NCBI RefSeq assembly: GCF_009663145.1
Contig: NZ_VKHR01000042.1
Coordinates: 1-49,052 of the forward strand
Origin: Shewanella sp. TC10
GTDB lineage: Bacteria; Pseudomonadota; Gammaproteobacteria; Enterobacterales; Shewanellaceae
Direction of reading: 5' to 3'
Length of the DNA stretch: 49,052 nucleotides
A program made the position numbers and the translations under genes. Within the stretch, counting starts at the first letter, position 1, and each line of letters opens with the position of its first letter. Of this stretch, positions 9,689-19,421 are shown piece after piece. The notes under the pieces were generated by a model, which saw only the letters and a program-made list of their open reading frames with translations, did not search any database and had not been told where the DNA came from.

Positions 9689-11332
9689 ATGAATACACAT
9701 ATTCCAAGTAAAACACTGCTGTTAGCAAGTATGATTACCATGCTATCTGCTTGCGGTAGTGACGATTCAGATGATAAACCCGTTACACCACCTAATAATA
9801 CTCCTCCTGAAGCAGAAAATGCACTGCGTATTACAGATGCCAACCGTACGCTGATAATTAATCCTATGCTACATGCTTCAGATGCAGATGAAGGGGATGT
9901 ACTTAGCCTAGTATCTGCGATCGCAGATAAAGGTGAGCTCAGCTTACTCGATGACAACTTGATTGAAATTAACCCAGAGTTTCAAGCGGGCGACATTACT
10001 ATTACCTATACCGTGACAGATGGCATCGATGAAGCCACTGCCGAGATCATCGTTACAGCTCACGAAGCTATGTATGTAGGTACTCAACGTTGTTTAGATT
10101 GTCATGGAGAAGGCAGTCCATTTAATGATATTTCTAGCCATCAACTTCATGGCCATAATTTTAAGATAAGTAAAATAGCTAATGATGAAACACCCGCTTT
10201 TCCGTATTCAAGTGTTGAAGGGGCGATTGATAAACTGCTTAATTCATCAGAGGCCACCGATAATAGTTTAGGTAAACCTGAGTCCTATGCTGATGTCACA
10301 TACACCTCTGGTGGTTTTGCATGGAAGTACCGTTGGTTAGATAAAGATGGCTATATTCTGACTGGCAGTGAAGCACAATTTAACATTCATGCGGAGGAGT
10401 TAGGATTAGACGATCAAATCATGGTCAACTATAACGGTGGCTCTGTTGATAAACCTTATACCTGTGGTAATTGTCATAACACAGGTTGGAAACCTTATTC
10501 AGAAGGTTTGTATGCGCAAAAGCAGGATGATTTGCCCGGAGTACATGGAACATTCTTTGAAGCTGGGGTTCAGTGTGAAGCATGTCATGGCGCGGGGTTA
10601 ACCCACTCGAATACGGGTAAGCCTGAAGATATTGTTCGTAAAGCAACTCCACGTACAACAGCGTCATTAAAGTCTGACACTATGGGTTACGGTGAGGCGA
10701 TGCATTGTGCTGAATGCCATACCCGCGATGGAGACCGTAATGCTGGCAACGATTACACTAGTGGCTTCAATAAAGCATTCCCTGAAGGTCCTGAATATGG
10801 TGCTCGTGTTGCGGTGAGAAGTGGTTTACCACGTCATCATCAAAGCCATGATGAGTTTATGGGAATAGATCCTGATTCTGGCGACATTATGAGCGCTAAG
10901 TTCAACGCAGGCATGACTTGTAGTACTTGCCATGACAGCCATAAGTCTGCAGTTTATCAAGATGAACCTGAGCATATGGGCGCGATAAAAATGGACTGTG
11001 CTACTTGTCATGCTGATAAAGTAGAAATGAATGCAGGACACGGCCCTGATGGCTATTTTGCTAAAGAATGTATTGACTGTCATATGCCCGATGTAGTGAA
11101 AAACGCTGTGTCATATACAAATGATCAAGGAAACAAGGTTGGTGATATCCGTATTCATACATTCGCCATTGATCTTTATAACGAAAAAGGTCAATTCCAA
11201 GATGCAAAAGCGAAAGACACCTTTATGTATCCGTATCTTCAAGATGGTTTTGCCTGTGGCGAATGTCATCAGCAAGGATCTAAATTAGATAGTTTGCAAA
11301 ACAACTACGGCGGTAAGATGCATAAAAATTAG
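9689..11332 (+). CDS. Octahaem c-type cytochrome lipoprotein
   Basis: This 547-residue exported electron-transfer protein has a lipoprotein signal ending in a lipobox LSAC (lipidated Cys22), a Pro/Asp-rich linker, and a cadherin/Ig-like beta domain (about residues 45-123: LHASDADEGD, ITITYTVTDG). It then carries eight CxxCH haem-binding motifs at residues 135, 259, 296, 340, 411, 437, 461 and 523 (CLDCH, CGNCH, CEACH, CAECH, CSTCH, CATCH, CIDCH, CGECH). The ATG has a GAGGA Shine-Dalgarno. The layout suggests an outer-membrane or periplasm-facing redox lipoprotein, perhaps a terminal reductase or electron conduit. It is not the MtrC/OmcA decahaem type (eight haems, no matching domain order), and the catalytic role is unknown. 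No partner porin or inner-membrane quinol oxidase is encoded nearby. It follows a two-component pair that probably regulates it. Confidence 0.9.
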   Translation: MNTHIPSKTLLLASMITMLSACGSDDSDDKPVTPPNNTPPEAENALRITDANRTLIINPMLHASDADEGDVLSLVSAIADKGELSLLDDNLIEINPEFQAGDITITYTVTDGIDEATAEIIVTAHEAMYVGTQRCLDCHGEGSPFNDISSHQLHGHNFKISKIANDETPAFPYSSVEGAIDKLLNSSEATDNSLGKPESYADVTYTSGGFAWKYRWLDKDGYILTGSEAQFNIHAEELGLDDQIMVNYNGGSVDKPYTCGNCHNTGWKPYSEGLYAQKQDDLPGVHGTFFEAGVQCEACHGAGLTHSNTGKPEDIVRKATPRTTASLKSDTMGYGEAMHCAECHTRDGDRNAGNDYTSGFNKAFPEGPEYGARVAVRSGLPRHHQSHDEFMGIDPDSGDIMSAKFNAGMTCSTCHDSHKSAVYQDEPEHMGAIKMDCATCHADKVEMNAGHGPDGYFAKECIDCHMPDVVKNAVSYTNDQGNKVGDIRIHTFAIDLYNEKGQFQDAKAKDTFMYPYLQDGFACGECHQQGSKLDSLQNNYGGKMHKN

Positions 11333-11384
11333 TTAGCCAATAATGTATTGACCTAGCTATAACACATCACTCAAACATCCCCAC

Positions 11385-11409
11385 AAAGCCCTACTCTGTA
11401 GGGCTTTTT
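11385..11409 (+). terminator. Rho-independent terminator after the cytochrome gene
   Basis: A perfect 9-bp stem AAAGCCCTA/TAGGGCTTT with a five-base loop is followed by a short T run, ending the cytochrome transcript. Confidence 0.88.
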
Positions 11410-11731
11410 CATAAAAACAAACCGATACTTTAGTCAGTATTTAAGTCCGTTGAGTAAGCCCGATTAGTTAAGAATATTCAATTGAGTTATGAGCAAGAAA
11501 TTCACCAAAAGGTGATTATTGGCGTAACAACGATTAATGGCTGCAAATTGGGGCTGAGATTTTGTTAATTAGTACTAAGGTGAGCTCTTAACTTAAAGAT
11601 CTTGGCTTGAAGGTATTGATTAGTGATTGTTGTGAGTAATAGATTAAAAAAATAAGAGAGTGACATAGTAAGAAGGGAGTGATTTTAAAATTCGCTTATT
11701 GCGACTTCATCCTAAAATAAAGTCGCTCAAT
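11410..11731. other. Intergenic region with no gene seen
   Basis: About 320 bases between the cytochrome terminator and the end of degS. I see no reading frame with coding character on either strand and no tRNA-like fold. Near the degS end, GCGACTT (11701-11707) pairs with AAGTCGC (11720-11726). This could be a degS transcript end on the minus strand, although no T run follows it. Confidence 0.5.
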
Positions 11732-12814
11732 TTAGCTGTTTTCAGCTAGCTTCTCACCGATAACAACCGGCAGCTCAATGGGTTTACCTTCTCGAATGAT
11801 AGTAATGCTGACTTTATTGCCAGGTGGTGTTTCTGCGATTCTGTCCATTAGCATTTCAACGCCGGGTACACTCTCTTCAGCATATTGAATGATGACATCA
11901 CGAGGTTGCAGCGTTGCTTTAGCAGCAGGGCCACTGGGATCGACACCTGTCACGAGTACGCCTTTAAGATCGGGTAAGTTTAATATTTGCGCCATAACAG
12001 GGCTAAGTGGTTCGCCTGAAATTCCCAATGCCCCACGAATAACACGGCCATGAGTAATAAGCTTACCCATAATGCTATGGGCAAGTTTAATTGGAATGGC
12101 GAAGTTAATACCGTGTCCACCACCTTCAGCGCCGATTTGAAACGCAGCAGTATTGATACCAATGAGTTCGCCACCAGTATCTATTAATGCGCCACCTGAA
12201 TTACCAGCATTAATTGCGGCATCAGTTTGTAAGAAATCAAGGTAACCAGAACTTAAGCCATTTCGACCAGTTGCGCTAATGATCCCTTGGGTGATGGTTT
12301 GGCCTAAGTTGTACGGGTTACCAATTGCCAAGACGACATCGCCAACTTGAGCTGGGTTGTTGAGGTTAATGGGAACAATAGGCACATTGTCGCCATCGAT
12401 TTCAATTTTAAGTACAGCTAAATCAGTGATTTGATCAGAACCAACAACTTCAGACGTAAACTTGCGACCATCTTGAAGCGCGATAACAATCTCATCCGCT
12501 TTTTTGATCACATGATAGTTTGTTAAAATGTAGCCTTCTTTGCTCATTATGACGCCAGAGCCAAGGCCTTGAAGTGAGCTTGAATTAAGGGGGCTATTTT
12601 GATCTAAACTCAGACTGTAAATATTAACAACAGCTGGGGCAGCTCGGCGTACAGCACTAGCAAATGACAATTCATTGTTATGTTGAGTCGCAGTTAAACC
12701 ATTATTGAAGCTGTTGTTATTGGTAATAGAATTAACGAATAAGAATACAGCAGCCATGACCAAACCAAATACCACAGCCTTGCTTAAATACAGAATAGTG
12801 TCTTTGAAATTCAT
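11732..12814 (-). CDS. degS: DegS, inner-membrane site-1 protease of the sigma-E pathway
   Basis: DegS is an HtrA-family serine protease, anchored by one N-terminal helix (about residues 9-29) with its protease and single PDZ domain in the periplasm. When the PDZ binds the C termini of misfolded porins it cleaves the anti-sigma factor RseA, releasing sigma-E. The catalytic triad is visible: His101 (TNYHVI), Asp131 (ITDLAVL) and Ser206 (GNSGGAL), and one PDZ domain fills about residues 260-350. At 360 residues it is close to E. coli DegS (355), and having one PDZ and an uncleaved anchor distinguishes it from DegP/DegQ. It lies downstream of degQ in the same direction, but a strong hairpin lies between them, so it probably has its own promoter. 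Confidence 0.94.
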   Translation of the reverse strand: MNFKDTILYLSKAVVFGLVMAAVFLFVNSITNNNSFNNGLTATQHNNELSFASAVRRAAPAVVNIYSLSLDQNSPLNSSSLQGLGSGVIMSKEGYILTNYHVIKKADEIVIALQDGRKFTSEVVGSDQITDLAVLKIEIDGDNVPIVPINLNNPAQVGDVVLAIGNPYNLGQTITQGIISATGRNGLSSGYLDFLQTDAAINAGNSGGALIDTGGELIGINTAAFQIGAEGGGHGINFAIPIKLAHSIMGKLITHGRVIRGALGISGEPLSPVMAQILNLPDLKGVLVTGVDPSGPAAKATLQPRDVIIQYAEESVPGVEMLMDRIAETPPGNKVSITIIREGKPIELPVVIGEKLAENS

Positions 12815-12857
12815 TGGTCGACTATATTAGAAAAGTTAATAAAATATATTATCACGA

Positions 12858-12902
12858 TTAAAAAAATTAAGCATCGTGGTGACAAATCACGATGCTTAAT
12901 TT
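12858..12902 (-). terminator. Strong terminator between degQ and degS
   Basis: A perfect 15-bp stem AAATTAAGCATCGTG (12864-12878) / CACGATGCTTAATTT (12888-12902) with a nine-base loop. Read on the minus strand it follows the degQ stop and ends in a T run, a textbook rho-independent terminator. It should limit read-through from degQ into degS. Confidence 0.9.
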
Positions 12903-12932
12903 CAGTTTGATTATCGGACTGATATTAAGCTG

Positions 12933-14285
12933 TTATCTCAGTACTAAGTACATCAACTTGTTATCACGCAGTATCTTTAACGCAACAGCGCCCTGTGGGC
13001 TCTTTAACTCTTCTTTTAGTGCTTTAAGGTTTTTCACTTTACTGCGGTTTAAGCCAACAATGAGGTCACCTTTTTCTAGGCCATTTCTAGCAGCAGGTGA
13101 ACCTTGTGCAACCTCTGTAATTTCAATACCTTTACGGGTGTTGTTTAACTGAGCGCCTTCTAGCATTGGATGCAAAGCATCATCTCCAGCGCCGCTACTT
13201 GAGGTTGATTCACCTAGCACTACATTGGTGGTCTCTTTATCACCATCTCGAATGAATCCAATTTTAACTTTCGCACCAGCGCCCATAGTGGCGACTTTAG
13301 CTCTAAGTTCTTGGAAGTTTTTAATTTTCTTACCATTAACACTGACAATGATATCACCAGCCTCTAATCCTGCTTTGTCAGCGGCGCTGTCTGGCATCAC
13401 TTCACTAATAAAGCCACCGTGCTGAGTCTCCAGTCCAAAAGCTTTTGCCAGTTCATTGTCTAAATCTCGTCCTGTGACGCCAAGTACGCCGCGTTTGACT
13501 TCGCCATGCTCAATAATCTGATTGATCAGGTTATTAACCATATTGGCCGGAATCGCAAAACCAATACCGACGTTACCCCCACCAGGGGCGACAATGGCGG
13601 TATTAATCCCAATGAGCTCACCGTTTAAATTCACCAGTGCCCCACCAGAGTTACCACTATTAATCGCTGCATCGGTTTGAATAAAGTTTTCCAGCATTTC
13701 AATGCCAAGGCCGCTACGACCTAAGGCACTGACGATTCCTGAGGTCACAGTTTGTCCAAGGCCAAATGGGTTACCAATAGCGATAGCAAAATCACCGACA
13801 CGAATATCATCTGAGTTGGTTTGTTTAACCGCAGTTAGGTTTTTAGCTTCAATTTGCAGTAATGCAATATCAGACTCAGGATCTGAGCCAATTAACTTAG
13901 CATCAATTTCACGACCATCATGTAAACCAATTTTAATTTCATCAGCGCCGTTAATCACATGGTTATTAGTGACGATGTAACCTTCCTTTGCATCAATGAT
14001 TACGCCTGAACCTAAGCCTCTAAACGGACGTTCTTGCACTTGCTCTTGAGGGGCATTGGGTCCGAAAAAATATTTAAATACATCTGGAATTTGTTGTTTT
14101 GAAGTTTGCGTGCCACTCACTGCTACCGAAACGACCGCGGGTGTTGTTCTTTCTAGCATGGGTGCAAGGCTGGGAAGCGCTTGTCCATCAACCGAGTGTG
14201 GCATTGCCGCTTGAGATATTGCCGGCATTAAAGAAAGTGATGCTGATAAAATAGCTGCTGAGAGTAATGTTAATTTTGGTTTCAT
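12933..14285 (-). CDS. degQ: DegQ/DegP-type periplasmic serine protease
   Basis: This HtrA-family protease and chaperone degrades misfolded periplasmic proteins. It has a signal peptide (LTLLSAAILSASLSLMPA, cleavage after SQA near residue 26), a trypsin-like domain with His109 (TNNHVI), Asp139 (ESDIALL) and Ser213 (GNSGGAL), and two PDZ domains (about 255-345 and 385-450). The Q-linker loop before the protease core is short, and at 450 residues the protein is nearer E. coli DegQ (455) than DegP (474). The neighbouring degS also points to DegQ. A GGAG Shine-Dalgarno precedes the ATG. A possible sigma-E promoter lies upstream, and since DegS triggers sigma-E the pair may form a regulatory loop. 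DegP remains an alternative name. Confidence 0.93.
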   Translation of the reverse strand: MKPKLTLLSAAILSASLSLMPAISQAAMPHSVDGQALPSLAPMLERTTPAVVSVAVSGTQTSKQQIPDVFKYFFGPNAPQEQVQERPFRGLGSGVIIDAKEGYIVTNNHVINGADEIKIGLHDGREIDAKLIGSDPESDIALLQIEAKNLTAVKQTNSDDIRVGDFAIAIGNPFGLGQTVTSGIVSALGRSGLGIEMLENFIQTDAAINSGNSGGALVNLNGELIGINTAIVAPGGGNVGIGFAIPANMVNNLINQIIEHGEVKRGVLGVTGRDLDNELAKAFGLETQHGGFISEVMPDSAADKAGLEAGDIIVSVNGKKIKNFQELRAKVATMGAGAKVKIGFIRDGDKETTNVVLGESTSSSGAGDDALHPMLEGAQLNNTRKGIEITEVAQGSPAARNGLEKGDLIVGLNRSKVKNLKALKEELKSPQGAVALKILRDNKLMYLVLR

Positions 14286-14386
14286 TAATTCTTGCTCCTT
14301 GAAAATTAAATCATGTCTCTGGCAATACGCTTAAACGGCGGCCTTAGATGAGATTAATCAGATAAACTTACACTAAATATATAACC

Positions 14387-14414
14387 TCGGAGTCGATGAA
14401 GTTTCAATAAGTTC
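14387..14414 (-). promoter_or_regulatory. Candidate sigma-E promoter of degQ
   Basis: On the minus strand GAACTT (complement of 14409-14414) is followed after 17 bases by TCCGA (complement of 14387-14391). This resembles the sigma-E -35 (GGAACTT) and -10 (TCTGA/TCAAA) elements with acceptable spacing. It lies about 100 bases upstream of the degQ ATG. The assignment is by consensus resemblance only. Confidence 0.4.
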
Positions 14415-14521
14415 AGCGTTTATTAACAAAGGTTAATTTTTTGTAGGTATAGGCGTTACCTCTATTGTAGCTGCATGCTATGATTGCTTCGAATTTTCAG
14501 CAGTATAAGAGAGTCATTCCT

Positions 14522-15634
14522 GTGTCGCAGTTAAGCCCTTGGCAGCATTATCAACAAGATTTAACCCGTGATGGTTTTTCTCACGACTTGGCACAAGAGC
14601 AAGCAGTAAAGTCATTGCAACGTGTATATGAAGAAGTGATTGCCGCAGATATTCAACCTTCTGGTATTGGCAAGCTTTTAGGGGCTTTCGGCTTAAAACA
14701 GTCTAGCTCTTCTGTACAGGGATTATATTTGTGGGGCGGAGTAGGGCGTGGCAAGACTTATCTGATGGATACCTTTTATGATGCGCTGCCTACAGATAAA
14801 AAACTACGCGCACATTTCCATCGTTTTATGCACCAGTTACACCATGATTTAGGCGAAATGGAAGGGGTGCAAGATCCTCTGATTAGCATTGCAAAGAAAA
14901 TGGCGCAGCAATATAAGATTATTTGTTTTGATGAATTTTTTGTCTCTGACATTACCGATGCCATGTTACTGGGTACTTTGTTTCAATACTTATTTAAAGA
15001 AGGTGTGGCGCTAGTCGCGACCTCCAATATCATTCCAGACGACTTATATAAGAACGGATTACAACGCGCCCGTTTTTTGCCAGCGATTAAATTAATTAAT
15101 GAACACTGTGAAATCTTAAATGTCGACTCAGGCATTGATTACCGTCTACGCACACTTGAGCAAGCAGAGATATATCACTATCCGTTAGATGCCCAAGCTG
15201 ATGCAAACTTAATCACTTATTTTGGCCAATTAGCACCAGAGTCAGAAGTGTTAACAGGCTCTATTGAAATTGAAGGGCGTGAAATTGGCATTCGTCAGCA
15301 ATCTCAAGGCGTTTTATTAGCGAACTTCAGAGACCTTTGTGACGGTCCTCGATCGCAGCGCGATTATATGGAAGTGGCGAGACTGTATCATACTGTCTTA
15401 GTCAGTGGCCTAGAGCAAATGGGCTCTTCAACCACTGGTGATGATATCGCTAGACGTTTCTTAGCGATGGTTGATGAGTTTTATGAACGTAATGTGAAAC
15501 TGATTATTTCTGCAGAAGTCTCGTTAGAAGATATTTATACCGATGGTTTATTAAGTTTTGAGTTTAGACGTTGCCGCTCAAGGCTGATTGAAATGCAGTC
15601 TCATGACTATTTAACTTTAGAGCATCTTCCTTAA
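14522..15634 (+). CDS. zapE: ZapE, AFG1-like cell-division ATPase
   Basis: ZapE is a cytoplasmic P-loop ATPase of the AFG1/LACE1 family that associates with the Z ring in E. coli under stress. Walker A (WGGVGRGKTYLMD), Walker B (IICFDEFFVSDITDAM), sensor ATSNI and the family motif NGLQRARFLPAI are all present, and the C terminus FEFRRCRSRLIEM matches too. I chose the GTG at 14522 (370 residues) because AAGAGAG lies eight bases before it; an ATG at 14480 would add 14 residues but lacks a Shine-Dalgarno. It is divergent from degQ and upstream of rplM-rpsI, as in E. coli. The small zapG (yhcB) gene that E. coli has between zapE and degQ is absent. Confidence 0.94.
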   Translation: MSQLSPWQHYQQDLTRDGFSHDLAQEQAVKSLQRVYEEVIAADIQPSGIGKLLGAFGLKQSSSSVQGLYLWGGVGRGKTYLMDTFYDALPTDKKLRAHFHRFMHQLHHDLGEMEGVQDPLISIAKKMAQQYKIICFDEFFVSDITDAMLLGTLFQYLFKEGVALVATSNIIPDDLYKNGLQRARFLPAIKLINEHCEILNVDSGIDYRLRTLEQAEIYHYPLDAQADANLITYFGQLAPESEVLTGSIEIEGREIGIRQQSQGVLLANFRDLCDGPRSQRDYMEVARLYHTVLVSGLEQMGSSTTGDDIARRFLAMVDEFYERNVKLIISAEVSLEDIYTDGLLSFEFRRCRSRLIEMQSHDYLTLEHLP

Positions 15635-15761
15635 ATAGGACTTTCCCCAAATGGCTGTTCAGGTTTGCTTATATAGATAACTTATATTTGAGTTGCTAAC
15701 TCTGTACGTTTATTGAACGCCTCATGTCTATGGGACTGTGAAAATTCGGTGCAAAATCTAG

Positions 15762-15787
15762 AAATCACCTTCATAGGTGATTTTTTT
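15762..15787 (+). terminator. Rho-independent terminator after zapE
   Basis: A perfect 9-bp stem AAATCACCT/AGGTGATTT with loop TCAT is followed by a T run. It separates zapE from the rplM-rpsI promoter. Confidence 0.88.
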
Positions 15788-15829
15788 ATAATTATGAAAA
15801 AATTAGGTGATTTTTAACTCAGCTTTGTC

Positions 15830-15835
15830 TATAAT
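15830..15835 (+). promoter_or_regulatory. Probable rplM -10 box
   Basis: A consensus TATAAT lies about 145 bases before the rplM ATG. The hexamer 17 bases upstream (GTGATT) is a poor -35. Transcripts from here would carry the structured leader described at 15856-15915. Confidence 0.5.
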
Positions 15836-15855
15836 CCGCCACCTGCCCTCGTTAC

Positions 15856-15915
15856 TCCACCGAATTTGGGTGGAAGATTTAAACCAATTTCAGCTCGAAG
15901 GGGCTTTGAAATGGT
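15856..15915 (+). promoter_or_regulatory. Structured rplM leader, possible L13 autoregulatory site
   Basis: Two adjacent stem-loops: TCCACC/GGTGGA with a seven-base loop (15856-15874), then ACCAATTTCA against TGAAATGGT with one bulged A (15883-15915). They fall between the probable -10 box and the rplM ATG. L13 represses its own leader in other gamma-proteobacteria, so this is a reasonable candidate, but I cannot match it to a specific known motif. Confidence 0.4.
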
Positions 15916-15979
15916 CATTGTGTTGATTGCATGTGCAGTCAGCATTGAGACAGAATTTTAATCATTGGGTTTTTGTAAA

Positions 15980-16411
15980 ATGAAGACTACATTTACTGCT
16001 ACACCAGAAACAGTCACACGTGACTGGTTCGTCGTTGATGCTGAAGGTAAAACTTTAGGTCGTATCGCTACTGAAATTGCTACTCGTTTACGCGGTAAGC
16101 ATAAGCCAGAGTATACTCCTCATGTTGACACTGGTGACTACATCATCGTTATTAACGCTGAGAAAGTTACAGTGACTGGTAACAAAGCTAAAGGCAAAGT
16201 TTACTACTCACATTCAGGTTTCATCGGTGGTATCAAGCAGATTACTTTTGAAAAGCTGCAAGATCATAAGCCTGAGATGATTATCGAGAAAGCAGTTAAG
16301 GGTATGTTACCAAAAGGTCCTTTGGGCCGCGCTATGTTCCGTAAACTTAAAGTTTACTCTGGCGCTGAACATAACCACGCTGCACAACAACCACAAGTTC
16401 TTGATATCTAA
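15980..16411 (+). CDS. rplM: 50S ribosomal protein L13
   Basis: L13 is an early-assembling protein of the large ribosomal subunit. The sequence from [16 protein letters not shown] to QQPQVLDI is collinear with E. coli L13, including [12 protein letters not shown] and [21 protein letters not shown]. The ATG at 15980 gives 143 residues (E. coli 142). An in-frame ATG five codons upstream, at 15965, has no family support. It is co-transcribed with rpsI 15 bases downstream. Confidence 0.98.
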   Translation: MKTTFTATPETVTRDWFVVDAEGKTLGRIATEIATRLRGKHKPEYTPHVDTGDYIIVINAEKVTVTGNKAKGKVYYSHSGFIGGIKQITFEKLQDHKPEMIIEKAVKGMLPKGPLGRAMFRKLKVYSGAEHNHAAQQPQVLDI

Positions 16412-16426
16412 TCCGGGAGTAAGCTA

Positions 16427-16819
16427 ATGTCTGCAACTCAGTACTACGGCACTGGCCGTCGTAAAACATCAACTGCTCGCGTATTCGCTAAAGCAGGTAG
16501 TGGTCAAATCGTTGTTAACCAACGTCCACTAGATGTATATTTTGGTCGTGAAACTGCTCGTATGGTTGTTCGTCAACCACTAGAGCTAGTTGAAATGACT
16601 GACAAACTTGACATCTATGTAACTGTTAAAGGCGGTGGAACCACTGGCCAAGCAGGTGCAATTCGTCACGGTATTACTCGTGCATTGCTTCAGTTAGACG
16701 AAGCTCTACGTCCTTCATTACGCGGCGCTGGTTTCGTTACCCGTGATGCTCGTAAAGTTGAGCGTAAGAAAGTTGGTCTACGTAAAGCACGTCGTAAGCC
16801 ACAATTCTCAAAACGTTAA
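16427..16819 (+). CDS. rpsI: 30S ribosomal protein S9
   Basis: S9 is a small-subunit protein whose C-terminal tail reaches the P-site tRNA. The 130-residue length equals E. coli S9. It begins [15 protein letters not shown], and the conserved C-terminal [11 protein letters not shown] tail is intact. A GGGAG Shine-Dalgarno sits ahead of the ATG. It is second in the rplM-rpsI operon and is followed by a strong terminator. Confidence 0.98.
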   Translation: MSATQYYGTGRRKTSTARVFAKAGSGQIVVNQRPLDVYFGRETARMVVRQPLELVEMTDKLDIYVTVKGGGTTGQAGAIRHGITRALLQLDEALRPSLRGAGFVTRDARKVERKKVGLRKARRKPQFSKR

Positions 16820-16835
16820 TTCGTTTTCAGAGTTC

Positions 16836-16864
16836 AAAAAACCCAGCTATATGCTGGGTTTTTT
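16836..16864 (+). terminator. Rho-independent terminator after rpsI
   Basis: Twelve perfect base pairs AAAAAACCCAGC/GCTGGGTTTTTT close a five-base loop. The A and T tracts on both sides mean it could act in either direction. Confidence 0.93.
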
Positions 16865-16973
16865 ATTGCCTTTTTTTGGTGAAATACGGCTATGATACAA
16901 AATGATAATGATGTTACTTTTGTTGTGTATCATCTCTGTTCTGTTGTTGGGATAATATAAAATTGTGGAATGA

Positions 16974-18528
<1,555 letters not shown>

Positions 18529-18535
18529 CACAATT

Positions 18536-18561
18536 AAGGCCGCTAACTTAGCGGCCTTTTT
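18536..18561 (+). terminator. Rho-independent terminator after purA
   Basis: A GC-rich stem AAGGCCGCT/AGCGGCCTT with a five-base loop is followed by a T run directly downstream of the purA stop. Confidence 0.93.
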
Positions 18562-18708
18562 ATTGTGTAGTTAAACCGTTTTCAGATTGAAAATTTAAAT
18601 CGAACATTCACTGCTTTCCTCCAGTTACTTTCGTCATTTTTATCCTATCTAATACATTTATTGTCACTTTCTATTGTGCTGAATAATTGCGGTTTGTGCA
18701 GTTAATAC

Positions 18709-18735
18709 TCAAGAATTGAGCTATAATGCCGATGC
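18709..18735 (+). promoter_or_regulatory. Candidate flagellar sigma-28 promoter of motX
   Basis: TCAAG, a 14-base spacer and GCCGATGC resemble the sigma-28 (FliA) elements TAAAG and GCCGATAA. The -10-like box lies about 33 bases before the motX ATG. A sigma-70-like TATAAT (18722-18727) overlaps the spacer, and CTCAA/TTGAG forms a small dyad at 18708-18720, so other readings are possible. Confidence 0.45.
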
Positions 18736-18767
18736 ATTGAGTAACTAAAGTGTCATTGAGAATCGTT

Positions 18768-19379
18768 ATGCTGCGTTTAAGTTTATTAGTATTGTGCTTT
18801 ATTCCATATATGGCTGTTGCTGAAATGGCTTCAGTGGATATTTATAATGATGAGCAATTACTTAAATTGATCCGAACGAATCAATATTTACAACAAGTTA
18901 AAGCCGATGATTGCCAGCTAGTTCAAGACATCGAAGCGAGAGCCGAAGTGCTAAAGCAGCCCATGTATCAATTCTTATGGGGTGAGATGCTTAATCATGG
19001 TGTTTGTGTGCCGCAGCATGCATCCAGAGGCATGAAACAATTACAAATTGCTGCAGAGCAAGGTAGCGCAGAGGCGATGCTGAAACTGGCCGAATATTAC
19101 TATCACGGCAAAATGGTAGTCAAAGATAAAAACCGTGCAGTGCAGTATGTGATGCCTGCTGCTGCTAATGGCGATGTGCCAGCACGATTAATGTTAGTTC
19201 GCCTATTTGGCGAAGGTTATGGTAGCCCTGTAGATTACAAGTTAGGTTACCATTGGTTATATAACAGCGTATTTAATGATGAAGCCACACAGAAAAAAGC
19301 GACTTCATTATTGCAGAAATTAGCCGCTAAGATGCCCGCAAGTATAGTCGCGCGAGCACAGCAGCCGCAGCTGCACTAA
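18768..19379 (+). CDS. motX: MotX, sodium-driven flagellar motor protein
   Basis: MotX is a periplasmic component of the T ring that stabilises the stator of sodium-driven polar flagella. The product has a signal peptide (LSLLVLCFIPYMAVA) and Sel1-type repeats: GSAEAMLKLAEYYYHGKMV, then GDVPARLMLVRLFGEGYGS. It also has the MotX features YNDEQLLKLIRTNQYLQQVK, DDCQLVQDIEARA and a Cys pair around the repeats, and ends MPASIVARAQ. In Vibrio motX also lies between purA and rnr, which supports the call. I chose the ATG at 18768; a GTG at 18750 would add six residues before the signal peptide. No other flagellar gene lies in the window. Confidence 0.92.
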   Translation: MLRLSLLVLCFIPYMAVAEMASVDIYNDEQLLKLIRTNQYLQQVKADDCQLVQDIEARAEVLKQPMYQFLWGEMLNHGVCVPQHASRGMKQLQIAAEQGSAEAMLKLAEYYYHGKMVVKDKNRAVQYVMPAAANGDVPARLMLVRLFGEGYGSPVDYKLGYHWLYNSVFNDEATQKKATSLLQKLAAKMPASIVARAQQPQLH

Positions 19380-19421
19380 ACGCTAAGACTCCAACATTGG
19401 AGTAAATTATTTGGAAATTGA

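Noticed and set aside
9689..11332. Identification of the cytochrome as MtrC/OmcA or as octahaem tetrathionate reductase
   Set aside because: It has eight CxxCH motifs and a lipobox with an Ig-like domain, which fits neither the decahaem surface proteins nor the soluble tetrathionate reductase.
11410..11731. A small RNA or hidden gene in the gap before degS
   Set aside because: No sustained frame, promoter/terminator pair or stable fold was convincing by eye.
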